Source of the DNA: an uncultured SAR86 cluster bacterium
GTDB lineage: Bacteria > Pseudomonadota > Gammaproteobacteria > Magnimaribacterales > D2472
Assembly: GCA_902511425.1 (NCBI GenBank)
Contig: CABXFE010000009.1
Span: forward strand, 1 to 37,560
Length of the DNA stretch: 37,560 nt
Reading direction: 5' to 3'
Below the pieces are notes generated by a model. The model ran no database searches. It saw only the letters and a list, made by a program, of their open reading frames with translations, and was not told where the DNA came from. The position numbers and the translations under genes are program-made. Below are positions 22,068 to 31,231 of this stretch, in pieces (position 1 is the stretch's first letter; each line of letters begins with the position of its first letter).

Positions 22068-24071
22068 ATGGATACAAAATACTTATTTAAAAGACATAAT
22101 ACCTATTGGGTAAAAGTTGCCGTTCCAAAAGATCTTCGTAAGGAGCTAGGTTTTGATCTGAGAACTTCCTTGCATACCCACGAATTATCTGAGGCTCAAA
22201 AATTAAGAGAAGCGGTGGTAGAAGATTTTAAATCTCAAATATTTGCTGCCAAAGAAAACCTCAGACAGTCAAATGGAAAAAATCCTGTAAAAACTTTTAT
22301 GCCAGTCACTGATACCTCTGACCCTCAGTATTATCATAAAGTTGTAGATTGCCAATATGCATGCCCAGCTCATACACCTGTTCCAGAATACATTAGAAAA
22401 ATATCTCAAAATGAATACACAGAAGCCTATATGATTAATTGGGAGTCAAATGTATTTCCTGGAATTCTAGGTAGGACATGCGATAGGCCTTGTGAACCAG
22501 CTTGCCGAAGAACCAGAACTCATGAAAAACCTGTAGCTATATGCAGGCTAAAAAGAGTTGCGGCTGATTTTAAAGACGATGTTTCAGATCTATTGCCGAA
22601 AGCTCCTAAAAAATGCAATGGGAAAAAAATTGCTCTTATAGGTGGTGGGCCTGCATCCTTAACTGTTGCTAGAGATCTTATCGTGATGGGATATGAGTGC
22701 ACGCTTTTTGAAAAAGACCCTCAAGCTGGTGGATTAATGAGAACTAATATCCCATCATTCAGACTTCCAGAAGAGGTCTTGGATGCTGAGGTTGATCAAA
22801 TTCTTAATATGGGATTAAAAACAAAATTTAATTCTGAGATCACTAGCCTGAAAGATTTCTTAAAAGAAGATTTTGATGCTGTTTTTATTGGAACTGGGGC
22901 TCCAAAAGGTAAAGATTTAAATATTGAAGGTCGTAAAGATGCTGAGGCTAACATTCATATAGGCATAGATTTTTTAACAAGTATTGCCTTTGAGCATATT
23001 GACTCTATAGGAAAAAAGGTAATTGTACTGGGGGGTGGAAACACAGCAATGGATTGCTGTCGATCTTCCTTAAGATTGGGTGCTGAAGATGTAAAGGTTG
23101 TTGTTAGAAGCCCTTTCTCTCAAATGAAAGCTTCTGAATGGGAGATAGAGGATGCGATGGAAGAAAATATTCCAATTCTTGAAAATCACGTTCCTAAAAA
23201 GTTTATTCATGAATCTGGCAGGCTAACTGGAATGGAATTTCAGAAAGTCGAAGCTGTTTTTGATGAAAAAGGAAATCGATCGCTGGTACCAACAGATGAA
23301 AAGCCAGTCATCCTTGAGTGTGATGATGTATTAGTGGCCATTGGCCAAGATAATTCATTTGAATGGATAGAACGAGACATAGGTTTAGAGTTTGGAGAAT
23401 GGGATATGCCCGTTGTTGATCCTGTAACATTTCAATCAACTCATCCAAAAGTCTTTTTTGGTGGAGATGCTGCATGGGGACCTGAAAATATAATCTGGGC
23501 TGCTGCTCACGGACACCAAGCTGCAATTTCCATTCATAAATTCTGTCAAAATGAAGATATCAATGAAAGGCCGTCTCCTGGAACGAATCTATTAAGTCAA
23601 AAAATGGGGCTGCATGAATGGTCCTATGACAATGATATTTCTCAAGCTAAAAGATTTCTAGTACCTAAAGCAGATCAAGATACAGCACTGAAAAGCTTAA
23701 AAATTGAAGTTGAAAAAGGCTTTGATGCAGATCTGGCCATGGAAGAAGCTCAAAGATGCTTAAACTGCGATGTGCAAACCGTCTTTTCTGAAAGCTTATG
23801 TATTGAGTGTGATGCTTGCGTAGATATTTGTCCCACAGATTGTATTAATTTTATGTTTAATGCGCCTGAAAATGAGGTTAGGCAAAATACCAGAATTCCT
23901 GCCTTAAACATTGAACAAGATTTATTGGTTTCTAAAATCTTACCAACTAAAAGAACGATGTTTAAAGATGAAGATGTTTGCCTGCATTGTGGTTTGTGTG
24001 CAGAAAGATGCCCGACTGGTGCTTGGGACATGCAAACATTTCTTTATGAAGAAGCTAAGGTCTACTCATGA
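22068..24071 (+). CDS. GltD-like NADPH/FAD/Fe-S flavoprotein with integrase-type N-terminal domain
   Basis: This 667-residue protein is probably the electron-transfer subunit of the 2-oxoacid oxidoreductase encoded next to it. Residues about 1-60 (KYLFKRHNTYWVKVAVPKDL, then LRTSLHTHELSEAQKLR) look like the DUF6538 domain normally at the N-terminus of tyrosine recombinases. Residues about 90-500 are GltD-like: Fe-S cysteines C95, C99, C138, C142 and C146, FAD site IALIGGGPASL (188-198) and NAD(P)H site VIVLGGGNTAMD (318-329). Residues 575-652 hold two 4Fe-4S sets (C578/C581/C584/C588 and C638/C641/C644/C648). The ATG at 22068 has a strong AGGGGAG, so the extra domain is really translated. The stop overlaps the next gene as ATGA. 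No recombinase catalytic domain is present. Confidence 0.9.
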   Translation: MDTKYLFKRHNTYWVKVAVPKDLRKELGFDLRTSLHTHELSEAQKLREAVVEDFKSQIFAAKENLRQSNGKNPVKTFMPVTDTSDPQYYHKVVDCQYACPAHTPVPEYIRKISQNEYTEAYMINWESNVFPGILGRTCDRPCEPACRRTRTHEKPVAICRLKRVAADFKDDVSDLLPKAPKKCNGKKIALIGGGPASLTVARDLIVMGYECTLFEKDPQAGGLMRTNIPSFRLPEEVLDAEVDQILNMGLKTKFNSEITSLKDFLKEDFDAVFIGTGAPKGKDLNIEGRKDAEANIHIGIDFLTSIAFEHIDSIGKKVIVLGGGNTAMDCCRSSLRLGAEDVKVVVRSPFSQMKASEWEIEDAMEENIPILENHVPKKFIHESGRLTGMEFQKVEAVFDEKGNRSLVPTDEKPVILECDDVLVAIGQDNSFEWIERDIGLEFGEWDMPVVDPVTFQSTHPKVFFGGDAAWGPENIIWAAAHGHQAAISIHKFCQNEDINERPSPGTNLLSQKMGLHEWSYDNDISQAKRFLVPKADQDTALKSLKIEVEKGFDADLAMEEAQRCLNCDVQTVFSESLCIECDACVDICPTDCINFMFNAPENEVRQNTRIPALNIEQDLLVSKILPTKRTMFKDEDVCLHCGLCAERCPTGAWDMQTFLYEEAKVYS

Positions 24072-25900
24072 GTAAAATTACCTCAATTAATGAATTTGTT
24101 ATTAAATTTGCTAATGTTAATGGCTCAGGCTCAGCAAGCGCTAATCAAATGTTTGCAAAAGGCATTTTTAGATCAGGCATACCCGTCAGCCCAAAAAATA
24201 TTTTTCCATCTAACATTCAGGGCCTTCCAACATGGTTTGAAATAAGGGCTAGTGAAAAAGGATATCTAGGAAGAAAAGCTGGTATTGATTTCATGGTTGC
24301 AATGAACCCACAATCCTATCTTCAAGACGTTGCTGAAATTAATCCAGGTGGATATCTTTTGTATGATTCATCGTGGAAAAGAGAATTTCATAGAGATGAC
24401 ATAAATATTATAGAGGTGCCGCTAACTTCATTATGTGTTGATGAATTTCAAAACCCCAAAACAAGGCTTTTATTTAAAAACCTTGTGTATGTAGGAGCTT
24501 TGTCATATTTGATGAGCATGAACAAAGATATTTTTATTGAGCTCATTGAGGAGCAATTCAAAGGCAAAGAAAAACTTATTGCGCCCAATGTACAGGCGCT
24601 GGAAATGGGCTTTAACTATGCAAAAAAACATCTAACTGATGTCTGTAATATAAAAGTAAATCAAAAAAATCTTACAGATGGGATGATCCTTACGAACGGA
24701 AACAATGCCGGAGGGCTGGGTTGCGTCTATGGTGGAGCAACGGTTTGCGCTTGGTACCCTATCACTCCGTCAACATCTTTGGCTGAATCATATAAAAAAT
24801 ACTGTGACCAATTTAGGGTTGATGATAAAACAGGTAAAAATAAATTTGCCTTTGTGCAAGCTGAAGATGAGTTGTCATCTATTGGCATGGCAATTGGTGC
24901 AAATTGGAATGGAGCAAGAGCATTTACAGCAACAAGTGGACCAGGAATTTCACTCATGACAGAATTTGTTGGCCTAGCCTATTTTGCAGAAATCCCAGTA
25001 GTGATTTTTAATATTCAAAGGGGAGGCCCATCTACCGGCATGCCAACACGAACTCAGCAATCAGATATCTTGTCTTGTGCCTATGCCTCTCATGGAGACA
25101 CTAAACATGTGATGCTCATTCCTGCTGATCCAAAAGAATGCTTTGAATTTGCAGCTGAATCATTTGATATATCTGATCGACTGCAGACGCCAGTTTTTGT
25201 GTTATCTGATCTAGATATTGGAATGAATGATTGGACATGCCCAGAATTTGAGTGGGATGATAGTAAGAAGTTTGATCGGGGTAAAGTTTTATCTAAAGAC
25301 GATCTAGAAAATATGGAGTCATGGGGTAGATATCTTGATGTTGATGGAGACGGTATTCCATTTAGAACGCTTCCTGGTACTCATCCCGAAAAAGGTGCCT
25401 ACTTTACTCGAGGCAGCTCACATGATGAGTATGCAAGATATGTTGAAGATGGTGAAGTTAATGCAAGAAATATGTCACGGATCTTAAAGAAATTTGAAGG
25501 TGCAGATAAATTTTTACCTAAACCAATTTTCAAGCAAGAAACCAATGCTAGCTCAAATGGATTAATTTATTTTGGTAGTACAGAGGCAGCAATGCAAGAA
25601 TCCCTTGATCAATTATCAATTGCAGGTTTCCCAATAGATGCAATGAGAATACGGTCTTTTCCATTTGGAGCTGAAGTGTGGGATTTTATAGATCAGCATG
25701 AACGCATCTTTCTTGTAGAACAAAATAGAGATGCTCAAATGAAGACGCTTATAGTGTCTGAAGGAAGTATTAATCCACAAAAATTCATCTCAATATTGTG
25801 TTTCGATGGTGCGCCAATTACAGCTAATTTTATTTCAGAATCAATTTTAGAAATTATCTCTGAAAATAGTGTTTCAAAAACAGCTGAGGAAATGAAATGA
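24068..25900 (+). CDS. 2-oxoacid:acceptor oxidoreductase, fused gamma-alpha subunit
   Basis: This 610-residue subunit has the gamma-type domain first (residues about 10-190, with GSGSASANQMFAKGIF and GYLGRKAGIDFMVAMNP) followed by the alpha pyrimidine-binding domain (about 205-600, with PITPSTSLAE, AEDELSSIGMAIGANWNGAR and TSGPGISLMTEFVGLA). That gamma-alpha fusion order is usual in KorA-type 2-oxoglutarate-class enzymes. The enzyme oxidises a 2-oxoacid and CoA to acyl-CoA and CO2, or works in reverse. It overlaps both neighbours by four bases, so three subunits are coupled in stoichiometric translation. The exact 2-oxoacid cannot be read from the sequence. Confidence 0.92.
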   Translation: MSKITSINEFVIKFANVNGSGSASANQMFAKGIFRSGIPVSPKNIFPSNIQGLPTWFEIRASEKGYLGRKAGIDFMVAMNPQSYLQDVAEINPGGYLLYDSSWKREFHRDDINIIEVPLTSLCVDEFQNPKTRLLFKNLVYVGALSYLMSMNKDIFIELIEEQFKGKEKLIAPNVQALEMGFNYAKKHLTDVCNIKVNQKNLTDGMILTNGNNAGGLGCVYGGATVCAWYPITPSTSLAESYKKYCDQFRVDDKTGKNKFAFVQAEDELSSIGMAIGANWNGARAFTATSGPGISLMTEFVGLAYFAEIPVVIFNIQRGGPSTGMPTRTQQSDILSCAYASHGDTKHVMLIPADPKECFEFAAESFDISDRLQTPVFVLSDLDIGMNDWTCPEFEWDDSKKFDRGKVLSKDDLENMESWGRYLDVDGDGIPFRTLPGTHPEKGAYFTRGSSHDEYARYVEDGEVNARNMSRILKKFEGADKFLPKPIFKQETNASSNGLIYFGSTEAAMQESLDQLSIAGFPIDAMRIRSFPFGAEVWDFIDQHERIFLVEQNRDAQMKTLIVSEGSINPQKFISILCFDGAPITANFISESILEIISENSVSKTAEEMK

Positions 25901-26952
25901 CCTACATTGTTAAACCTGTTAATCATCACCCTAATTTAGAAAAAAATGCCCTTGGATTAACAAGAAGAGATTATGAGGGAACCATATCAACTTTATGTGC
26001 TGGATGTGGGCATGATTCTATTAGTGCTGCGGTAATAGAAGCATGTTATGACCTAAGTCTTGCATCGGATCAAATTGCTAAACTCTCAGGAATTGGATGC
26101 TCATCTAAATCCCCTTCTTATTTTCTAAATCAAGCGCATGGCTTCAATTCAGTGCATGGCAGAATGCCATCAGTTGCAACAGGAGCAAATCTTGGAAATC
26201 AAGACTTAATGTACTTAGGTGTCTCAGGTGATGGAGATACTGCAGGAATAGGCATAGGACAGTTTATGCATGCAGCTAGGCGGCAGCTTAACATTACATA
26301 CATCGTGGAAAATAACGGCACCTATGGTTTAACTAAGGGCCAATTTTCTGCAACCAATGACCAAGGTTCAAAAAGTAAGTATGGAGAAGAAAATGTATTA
26401 GCTCCGATTGATCTTGCCGCGATGGCCATTCAGCTTGGAGCGGGGTTTGTAGGCAGAAGTTTTTCAGGAGATAAAGATCAATTAGTTCCTTTATTAAAAG
26501 CAGCAATGAAATTTAAAGGATTTTCATTGATAGATATTATTTCTCCATGTGTAACCTTTAATAACCATGTGGGATCAACCAAGAGCTATGATTATATTAG
26601 AGAACATAATGAATCTGTATCCAGTCTAGATTTTGTTCCAATAGAGCAAGAGATAAAGACAAGCTATAACAAAGGGTCCAAGGTCGAAGTGCCCTTGCAT
26701 GATGGAGCGATACTGACCCTGGAAAAACTTTCAAAAAAATACAATCCACTCGATAAAGGCTTGGCGGTGCAGAGTTTAAATGAGGCTGAGAAAAATGGAA
26801 AAGTGCTTACTGGATTATTGTATATAAATCCTGAAGTAAAAGATCACGCAGAGATATTAAATATTTCAGACACTCCACTCAATGAGTTCTCTGATAAGGA
26901 GTTGTGCCCAGGATCAGACAAGCTTGCAAAGGTTAATGCAAGCTTGAATTAA
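25897..26952 (+). CDS. 2-oxoacid:acceptor oxidoreductase, beta (TPP) subunit
   Basis: This 351-residue subunit binds thiamine diphosphate and the proximal iron-sulfur cluster. The TPP/Mg site is GDGD (111-114) with the asparagines at 139-140 in VENNGTYGLTKGQ. Cysteines C34 and C37 in LCAGCGHD, C68 in GIGCSSK and C218 in ISPCVTF match the four ligands of the [4Fe-4S] cluster in beta subunits of this family, including their spacing. Electrons from the 2-oxoacid would pass from this cluster to the fused flavoprotein upstream and then to NADP. It ends the three-gene operon; no strong terminator is seen before the convergent SnoaL-like gene. Confidence 0.93.
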   Translation: MTYIVKPVNHHPNLEKNALGLTRRDYEGTISTLCAGCGHDSISAAVIEACYDLSLASDQIAKLSGIGCSSKSPSYFLNQAHGFNSVHGRMPSVATGANLGNQDLMYLGVSGDGDTAGIGIGQFMHAARRQLNITYIVENNGTYGLTKGQFSATNDQGSKSKYGEENVLAPIDLAAMAIQLGAGFVGRSFSGDKDQLVPLLKAAMKFKGFSLIDIISPCVTFNNHVGSTKSYDYIREHNESVSSLDFVPIEQEIKTSYNKGSKVEVPLHDGAILTLEKLSKKYNPLDKGLAVQSLNEAEKNGKVLTGLLYINPEVKDHAEILNISDTPLNEFSDKELCPGSDKLAKVNASLN

Positions 26953-26986
26953 GTTTTAGTCTGCGTAGAGCTCTTATCTATTATTT

Positions 26987-27430
26987 TTATTTCACCACGG
27001 CGGCTGCCATAGATCCCGTGTCATCAAATGCTGTGAAACTTTGAATTATTCCATTCTCTACCCTAAACATATGAAGCGTCTCAGTATCTAGCCCATCGGC
27101 AGTCATATCAGAATGCACAAAAACCATATTTCCATCTGAATACATTGCTTTATGCTGAATGTTAAAATTTGGCCAATGATTTGCAATTGGTTCAAAAACA
27201 TTTTTGATAACAGCATTTGGACCAATATGCTTTCCAGTGGTTGGAATATCACCGAAAACTGTAAAAGTTAAATTATCTGCATGTAAAGCTGTCCAGGCTT
27301 CAGTATCGCCCGCTGCAAATGTTGCATAAGCTTTTTTAACTACTGACTTTGCATCATCATCTTTCTCATGATGGCCAGCTTGAATAGATATTGCTGTTAT
27401 AAAAGCTAGAGATAATATAATATTTTTCAT
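26987..27430 (-). CDS. Secreted SnoaL/NTF2-like protein
   Basis: This 147-residue protein has a signal peptide (MKNIILSLAFITAISIQA) followed by GHHEKDDD and an NTF2/SnoaL-like cone fold: AYATFAAGDTEAWTALHADNLTFTVFG, then IKNVFEPIANHWPNF and ETLHMFRVENGIIQSFTAFDDTG. Such exported members bind or turn over small molecules; most lack a known substrate. The double histidine after the signal peptide recurs in the methyltransferase-like exported protein of this window. AAGGAGCAACCC lies before the ATG. It is convergent to the oxidoreductase operon. Confidence 0.8.
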   Translation of the reverse strand: MKNIILSLAFITAISIQAGHHEKDDDAKSVVKKAYATFAAGDTEAWTALHADNLTFTVFGDIPTTGKHIGPNAVIKNVFEPIANHWPNFNIQHKAMYSDGNMVFVHSDMTADGLDTETLHMFRVENGIIQSFTAFDDTGSMAAAVVK

Positions 27431-27489
27431 GGGTTGCTCCTTGGTTATTAATAAAATAATACTAGCTTGTAAATATTCAAAAGTAAAAA

Positions 27490-27732
27490 CTAAAGTTTAT
27501 TTTGATCATGGGATTTATGACGACCCACACTGAAACTCCTTTTAGCCAAATGTTTGGTTGACCTGCCCTGCACTCGTTTTCGCCAAGATTGATAAGAAGA
27601 AGACTTTAGGTTATCTCTCATCAATTGCTTTACGCCTTGTTCATTTAAACCAAACTGAGCTTCAATAGCATCAAATGGAGTTCTATCCTCCCATGCCATC
27701 TCAATAACTCTAGATATATCAGATTCATTCAT
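27490..27732 (-). CDS. TIGR03643/DUF2805 family small protein
   Basis: This 80-residue protein matches the small TIGR03643 family: ISRVIEMAWEDRTPFDAIEA, FGLNEQGVKQLMRDNLK and SSSYQSWRKRVQGRSTKH are its conserved blocks. The N-terminal half looks like a helix-turn-helix, and the C-terminus is basic (KHLAKRSFSVGRHKSHDQNK), so nucleic-acid binding is plausible but unproven. It is divergent from the YczE-like gene and lies 59 bases upstream of the SnoaL-like gene on the same strand. Confidence 0.82.
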   Translation of the reverse strand: MNESDISRVIEMAWEDRTPFDAIEAQFGLNEQGVKQLMRDNLKSSSYQSWRKRVQGRSTKHLAKRSFSVGRHKSHDQNKL

Positions 27733-27844
27733 TTATTAGATTATATTGGAATTCACTAGATACTAATTTATTTTTTATAAGAAAGAAGTATTTTCTTATG
27801 CCTTAACATAAACTATCAAAAGCTAAATTTAACTTCACCAGGAT

Positions 27845-28498
27845 ATGAAAATTTTTACAGTAAGATCTGTCCCAACTACTCAATGGAGTTCAGATAAGCC
27901 ATTAAACTTTTCACCCAAACCTCTAACATTATTCTTTCTCATTTTAGGTTTATTTCTATTTGGATTAGGTGAGTCTCTTATTATTACTGCGTCAATTGGG
28001 ATGAGTCCATGGACTGTTTTGGCTGAAGGCCTATCTCTAACAAGCGGGCTGAGTATAGGCGTTCTCACTTTTATAATTAGCCTGATTGTATTATTACTAT
28101 GGGTACCTTTAAAACAGAAAGCTGGAATTGGCACTATATTAAACGTAATTATCATTGCAGCAGTGATTGAATGGTCTTTACCCTACCTTCCCCATCCAGA
28201 AACTTATCTCATGCAAACATTGCAAGCCATACTTGGAACTTTAGTAGTAGGATTTGCAAGCGGCATATATTTAATTGCAAATCTTGGTCCAGGCCCAAGA
28301 GACGGCTTAATGACTGGCTGTCAAAGAGTCACAAATCTGCCAATTGCATGGGTTAGAGTATTTTTAGAAATAACTGTTATCTCTATTGGGTGGGTGCTAG
28401 GCGGTACAATTGGTGTTGCAACTGTTATATTTGCTTTTGGAGTTGGTCCAACTGTGTCATTAGGTCTTTATTTTATAGCGTCCATATCTAATAAATAA
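27845..28498 (+). CDS. YczE/YitT-like inner-membrane protein
   Basis: This 217-residue protein has about five to six membrane segments. Signatures are GLFLFGLGESLIITASIGMS near residue 40, the GLSIGVLTFIISLIVLL helix and NLGPGPRDGLMTG near residue 150, which fit the YczE family of integral membrane proteins. A 30-residue polar N-terminus precedes the first helix. Function is unknown. It stands alone and ends at a terminator shared with the convergent TonB receptor. Confidence 0.8.
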   Translation: MKIFTVRSVPTTQWSSDKPLNFSPKPLTLFFLILGLFLFGLGESLIITASIGMSPWTVLAEGLSLTSGLSIGVLTFIISLIVLLLWVPLKQKAGIGTILNVIIIAAVIEWSLPYLPHPETYLMQTLQAILGTLVVGFASGIYLIANLGPGPRDGLMTGCQRVTNLPIAWVRVFLEITVISIGWVLGGTIGVATVIFAFGVGPTVSLGLYFIASISNK

Positions 28499-28509
28499 TT
28501 TTTTTCAAA

Positions 28510-28537
28510 AAAAAGGGTGCTAGATAGCACCCTTTTT
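28510..28537. terminator. Bidirectional rho-independent terminator
   Basis: GGGTGCT (28515-28521) and AGCACCC (28526-28532) pair around AGAT and are flanked by A-rich and T-rich runs, so U-tracts form on both strands. It serves the plus-strand YczE-like gene and the minus-strand TonB receptor, whose stop is 17 bases away. Confidence 0.92.
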
Positions 28538-28553
28538 ATATCTATAAACGGTC

Positions 28554-31073
28554 TTAGAAATTGTATCCAGCTTTAACATACCAGAAAGCTCCTTCAATGC
28601 CGTATGGAGAAGTTTCATAATAAATTCCTCCTAGTACATTTCCAGGAACACCTTCGCCGTTTGCACCGGCTGAACCATCAATTTTAAGAGCTTCAGTATC
28701 AAATAAATTTTGAACACCAGCTGAAAGACTGAAATTATCTGAAACCTGAACACTCACAGAAGCATCGACTGTCCATTCTGCATCTGATGTTGTGCCAAAC
28801 CAATCAGCATGAACTGCATAGTACTCACCATACATGTTTGCTCTTACAAATGAGCTGACCTTGTCGCTCCATGTTTGTGCGACAGTAATAGTCATTCTAT
28901 CTTCAGGCAAGCCTTCTTCTAAACGCTTGATTTTAGAAGCGCCTGTTACAGCTCCTGAGTTAGTAACTTCTGTTTCAGTGTGGTTCCAAGCAGCACTAAT
29001 ATCTGCATCAGCACCAAATAAAACAGTGCTATAACTTGCAACTAAATCGTATCCTGTAGTTTCAGTATCAAAGTCATTTGTGAAGTAATTAACTTGCCCA
29101 ATTAACTCTGGGTTAGGTATTCCCGCTGCGCCCATTGCTGCAACCTGCGCTGCAGTTGGAGCTGCATTACTAGTAAGAGCTACCCTGTCGTCAAGCTCGA
29201 TAACGAAGAAGTCAGCTGTTAATGATAATTCACCTGCGTTGTAAACAATACCAAATGATGTGTTGGTTGCTTCTTCAGGAGAAAGCTGACCAGCACCAAG
29301 TTTGAAACCAGGAAGCGTTTGAGCCTGAGTTAGCTGACCATCAACTAAAGTTGTTTGAGTGTTAACTACGTTAACTTGCCCCTGGGTAGGAGCTCTAAAA
29401 CCAGTACTTGTTGAAAAACGTAATGCTGTTGTTTCGTTGGCTTGATATCTAGCATTAAATTTAAAGTCGTTAGTATCGCCGAATGAAGAGTAATCCTCAT
29501 ATCTGAAAGAACCACCAAGCAACAGCTCATCACTGACTTGATTTTCTAGATCTACATAAAGACCATAACTTCTTCTAGTGAAGGAACCTTGAGAATCTGG
29601 AGAAAATCCAGCAAAACCATGCGAACCAACATTAAAACCTTGAAGCGCATATTTGCCAGCTTTCCATGAAGCTTCCTCACCTGAAATAACTTCAAAAGTT
29701 TCCTCTCTCCACTCAGCACCATAAGATACTGTCATTGAGTCAACAACTCTTGTTAAGTCAAAATTGAAAACTTTTTCAAGCTCAATGTATGAACCTGTTG
29801 TAAAGTTCCTTGGAGTATCAGGTCCCATGGAAGGGTTCACAGTATTGTTAAGACCAAAATCAGCTTCATTTCTACCAACTGAACCACTAAGGTCATATGA
29901 ATGGCCACTTAGGAAGCCATCAGTAATGTCGCCTCTTCTACCAACAGTAAGTGAGGTATCTGTGATATTTCCAACAAACCTTGGTGTATAACCACCAGGA
30001 GCGATTTCATTCATTAAGAAGCAGCTTGGGTCAGCCATAATAGTATCTCTGAGAGCATAATCTGAAGGATCAACCTGCCCAGAAGCTCCTGTACCATAGG
30101 CACAAGTTCCATCTACATTTCCAACAGCTCTGTAATCACCGATTGTGAAAACTCCACTTCTGCCGTCTGGATTACGATAATAGAATCCACCGTCTACATC
30201 TCTCTCGGAGTAGTTACCAAACATATATGACTCAGAACCATCACTATTAGTAACGCCTGAATTCATGAAAAAAGTTACATCATCATCTACTTTAGGAGCA
30301 CCCCAGATTTGTGCAGGATTTGCTACAGCTGTATTACCAGCAGCTATTAAATCAGCAGCATCCGGTCTTTGCTCACTTCTTGAAGTATCATCAGCTTGTC
30401 TAATTTGAAAACTAGTTGTGACAAAACCATCTTGACCTAAGGGCATACCATATTTACCAGCGATCGTAGTTGTTGCACCATCACCTTCTGTGTATTCACC
30501 CATTTTGTATGAAAGACTTCCGCCTTCTGAAATATCATCCAATACAAAGTTAATAACACCGGCAATAGCGTCAGATCCATATTGAGCTGATGCCCCATCT
30601 CTGAGGACCTCTACTCTTTTCAAAGCAATAGCAGGAATCACTGAAATATCAGCACCCTGAGAACCATCATTAACACCGCCACCTTGGAATGCAATAACAG
30701 AAGCGTGATGACGTCTTTTTCCGTTGGTAAAGATTAAAGTACTATCAGCTGACAAACCTCTTAGATTTGCAGGTCTGATCATACTTGCAGCATCACTAAT
30801 AGGTTGGAGGTGAACGTTCAATGAAGGAACGCTGCCCTGAAGCTGCATTAGAAGATCATCAGTACCAGTTTTGCTAATATCTTCAGCACTCAAAACGTCT
30901 ACAGGAACTGGTGAGCTAGAAACTGATCTAGGCTTGCCACGAGTACCAATACTTACGACTTCTTCAACGAACTCGCTGTCTTGTGCAAATGAACCAACTG
31001 AAAGCATTGAGCTTACAGCTATTATTGTAGTTAAGGACAATCTTGAAACAGTCCAAAAAGCTTTATTTAACAT
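28554..31073 (-). CDS. TonB-dependent outer-membrane receptor
   Basis: This 839-residue receptor imports an unknown ligand across the outer membrane. A signal peptide of about 30 residues ends near SFA, followed by the TonB box EEVVSIGTRGKPRS, a plug with LRGLSADSTLIFTNGKRRH and LRDGASAQYGSDAIAGVINF, and a 22-strand-type barrel ending in WYVKAGYNF. The plug type with TNGKRRH and GASAQYGSDAIAG is common in receptors of marine gammaproteobacteria and differs from the other receptor here. AGGGAG lies just before the ATG. It is a single-gene unit with a strong shared terminator at its 3' end. Confidence 0.92.
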   Translation of the reverse strand: MLNKAFWTVSRLSLTTIIAVSSMLSVGSFAQDSEFVEEVVSIGTRGKPRSVSSSPVPVDVLSAEDISKTGTDDLLMQLQGSVPSLNVHLQPISDAASMIRPANLRGLSADSTLIFTNGKRRHHASVIAFQGGGVNDGSQGADISVIPAIALKRVEVLRDGASAQYGSDAIAGVINFVLDDISEGGSLSYKMGEYTEGDGATTTIAGKYGMPLGQDGFVTTSFQIRQADDTSRSEQRPDAADLIAAGNTAVANPAQIWGAPKVDDDVTFFMNSGVTNSDGSESYMFGNYSERDVDGGFYYRNPDGRSGVFTIGDYRAVGNVDGTCAYGTGASGQVDPSDYALRDTIMADPSCFLMNEIAPGGYTPRFVGNITDTSLTVGRRGDITDGFLSGHSYDLSGSVGRNEADFGLNNTVNPSMGPDTPRNFTTGSYIELEKVFNFDLTRVVDSMTVSYGAEWREETFEVISGEEASWKAGKYALQGFNVGSHGFAGFSPDSQGSFTRRSYGLYVDLENQVSDELLLGGSFRYEDYSSFGDTNDFKFNARYQANETTALRFSTSTGFRAPTQGQVNVVNTQTTLVDGQLTQAQTLPGFKLGAGQLSPEEATNTSFGIVYNAGELSLTADFFVIELDDRVALTSNAAPTAAQVAAMGAAGIPNPELIGQVNYFTNDFDTETTGYDLVASYSTVLFGADADISAAWNHTETEVTNSGAVTGASKIKRLEEGLPEDRMTITVAQTWSDKVSSFVRANMYGEYYAVHADWFGTTSDAEWTVDASVSVQVSDNFSLSAGVQNLFDTEALKIDGSAGANGEGVPGNVLGGIYYETSPYGIEGAFWYVKAGYNF

Positions 31074-31231
31074 GTTATCTCCCTAAGAATAGATAAAAAT
31101 ATTTATTTCTAGAGTGATTTATACACTAATTTATCCTTTTAAGCGAATTAAACATGCAAAAATATTAAAAAAACCCTTTAGATATAGGCTTTGAAACACC
31201 TCATGAAGCAAAAAAATAAGAATCTTTAACC

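Noticed and set aside
22068-22325. Remnant of an integrated phage or mobile element
   Set aside because: There is no recombinase catalytic domain, att repeat, tRNA or other mobile gene nearby; only the N-terminal domain is present and it is in frame with an intact enzyme.
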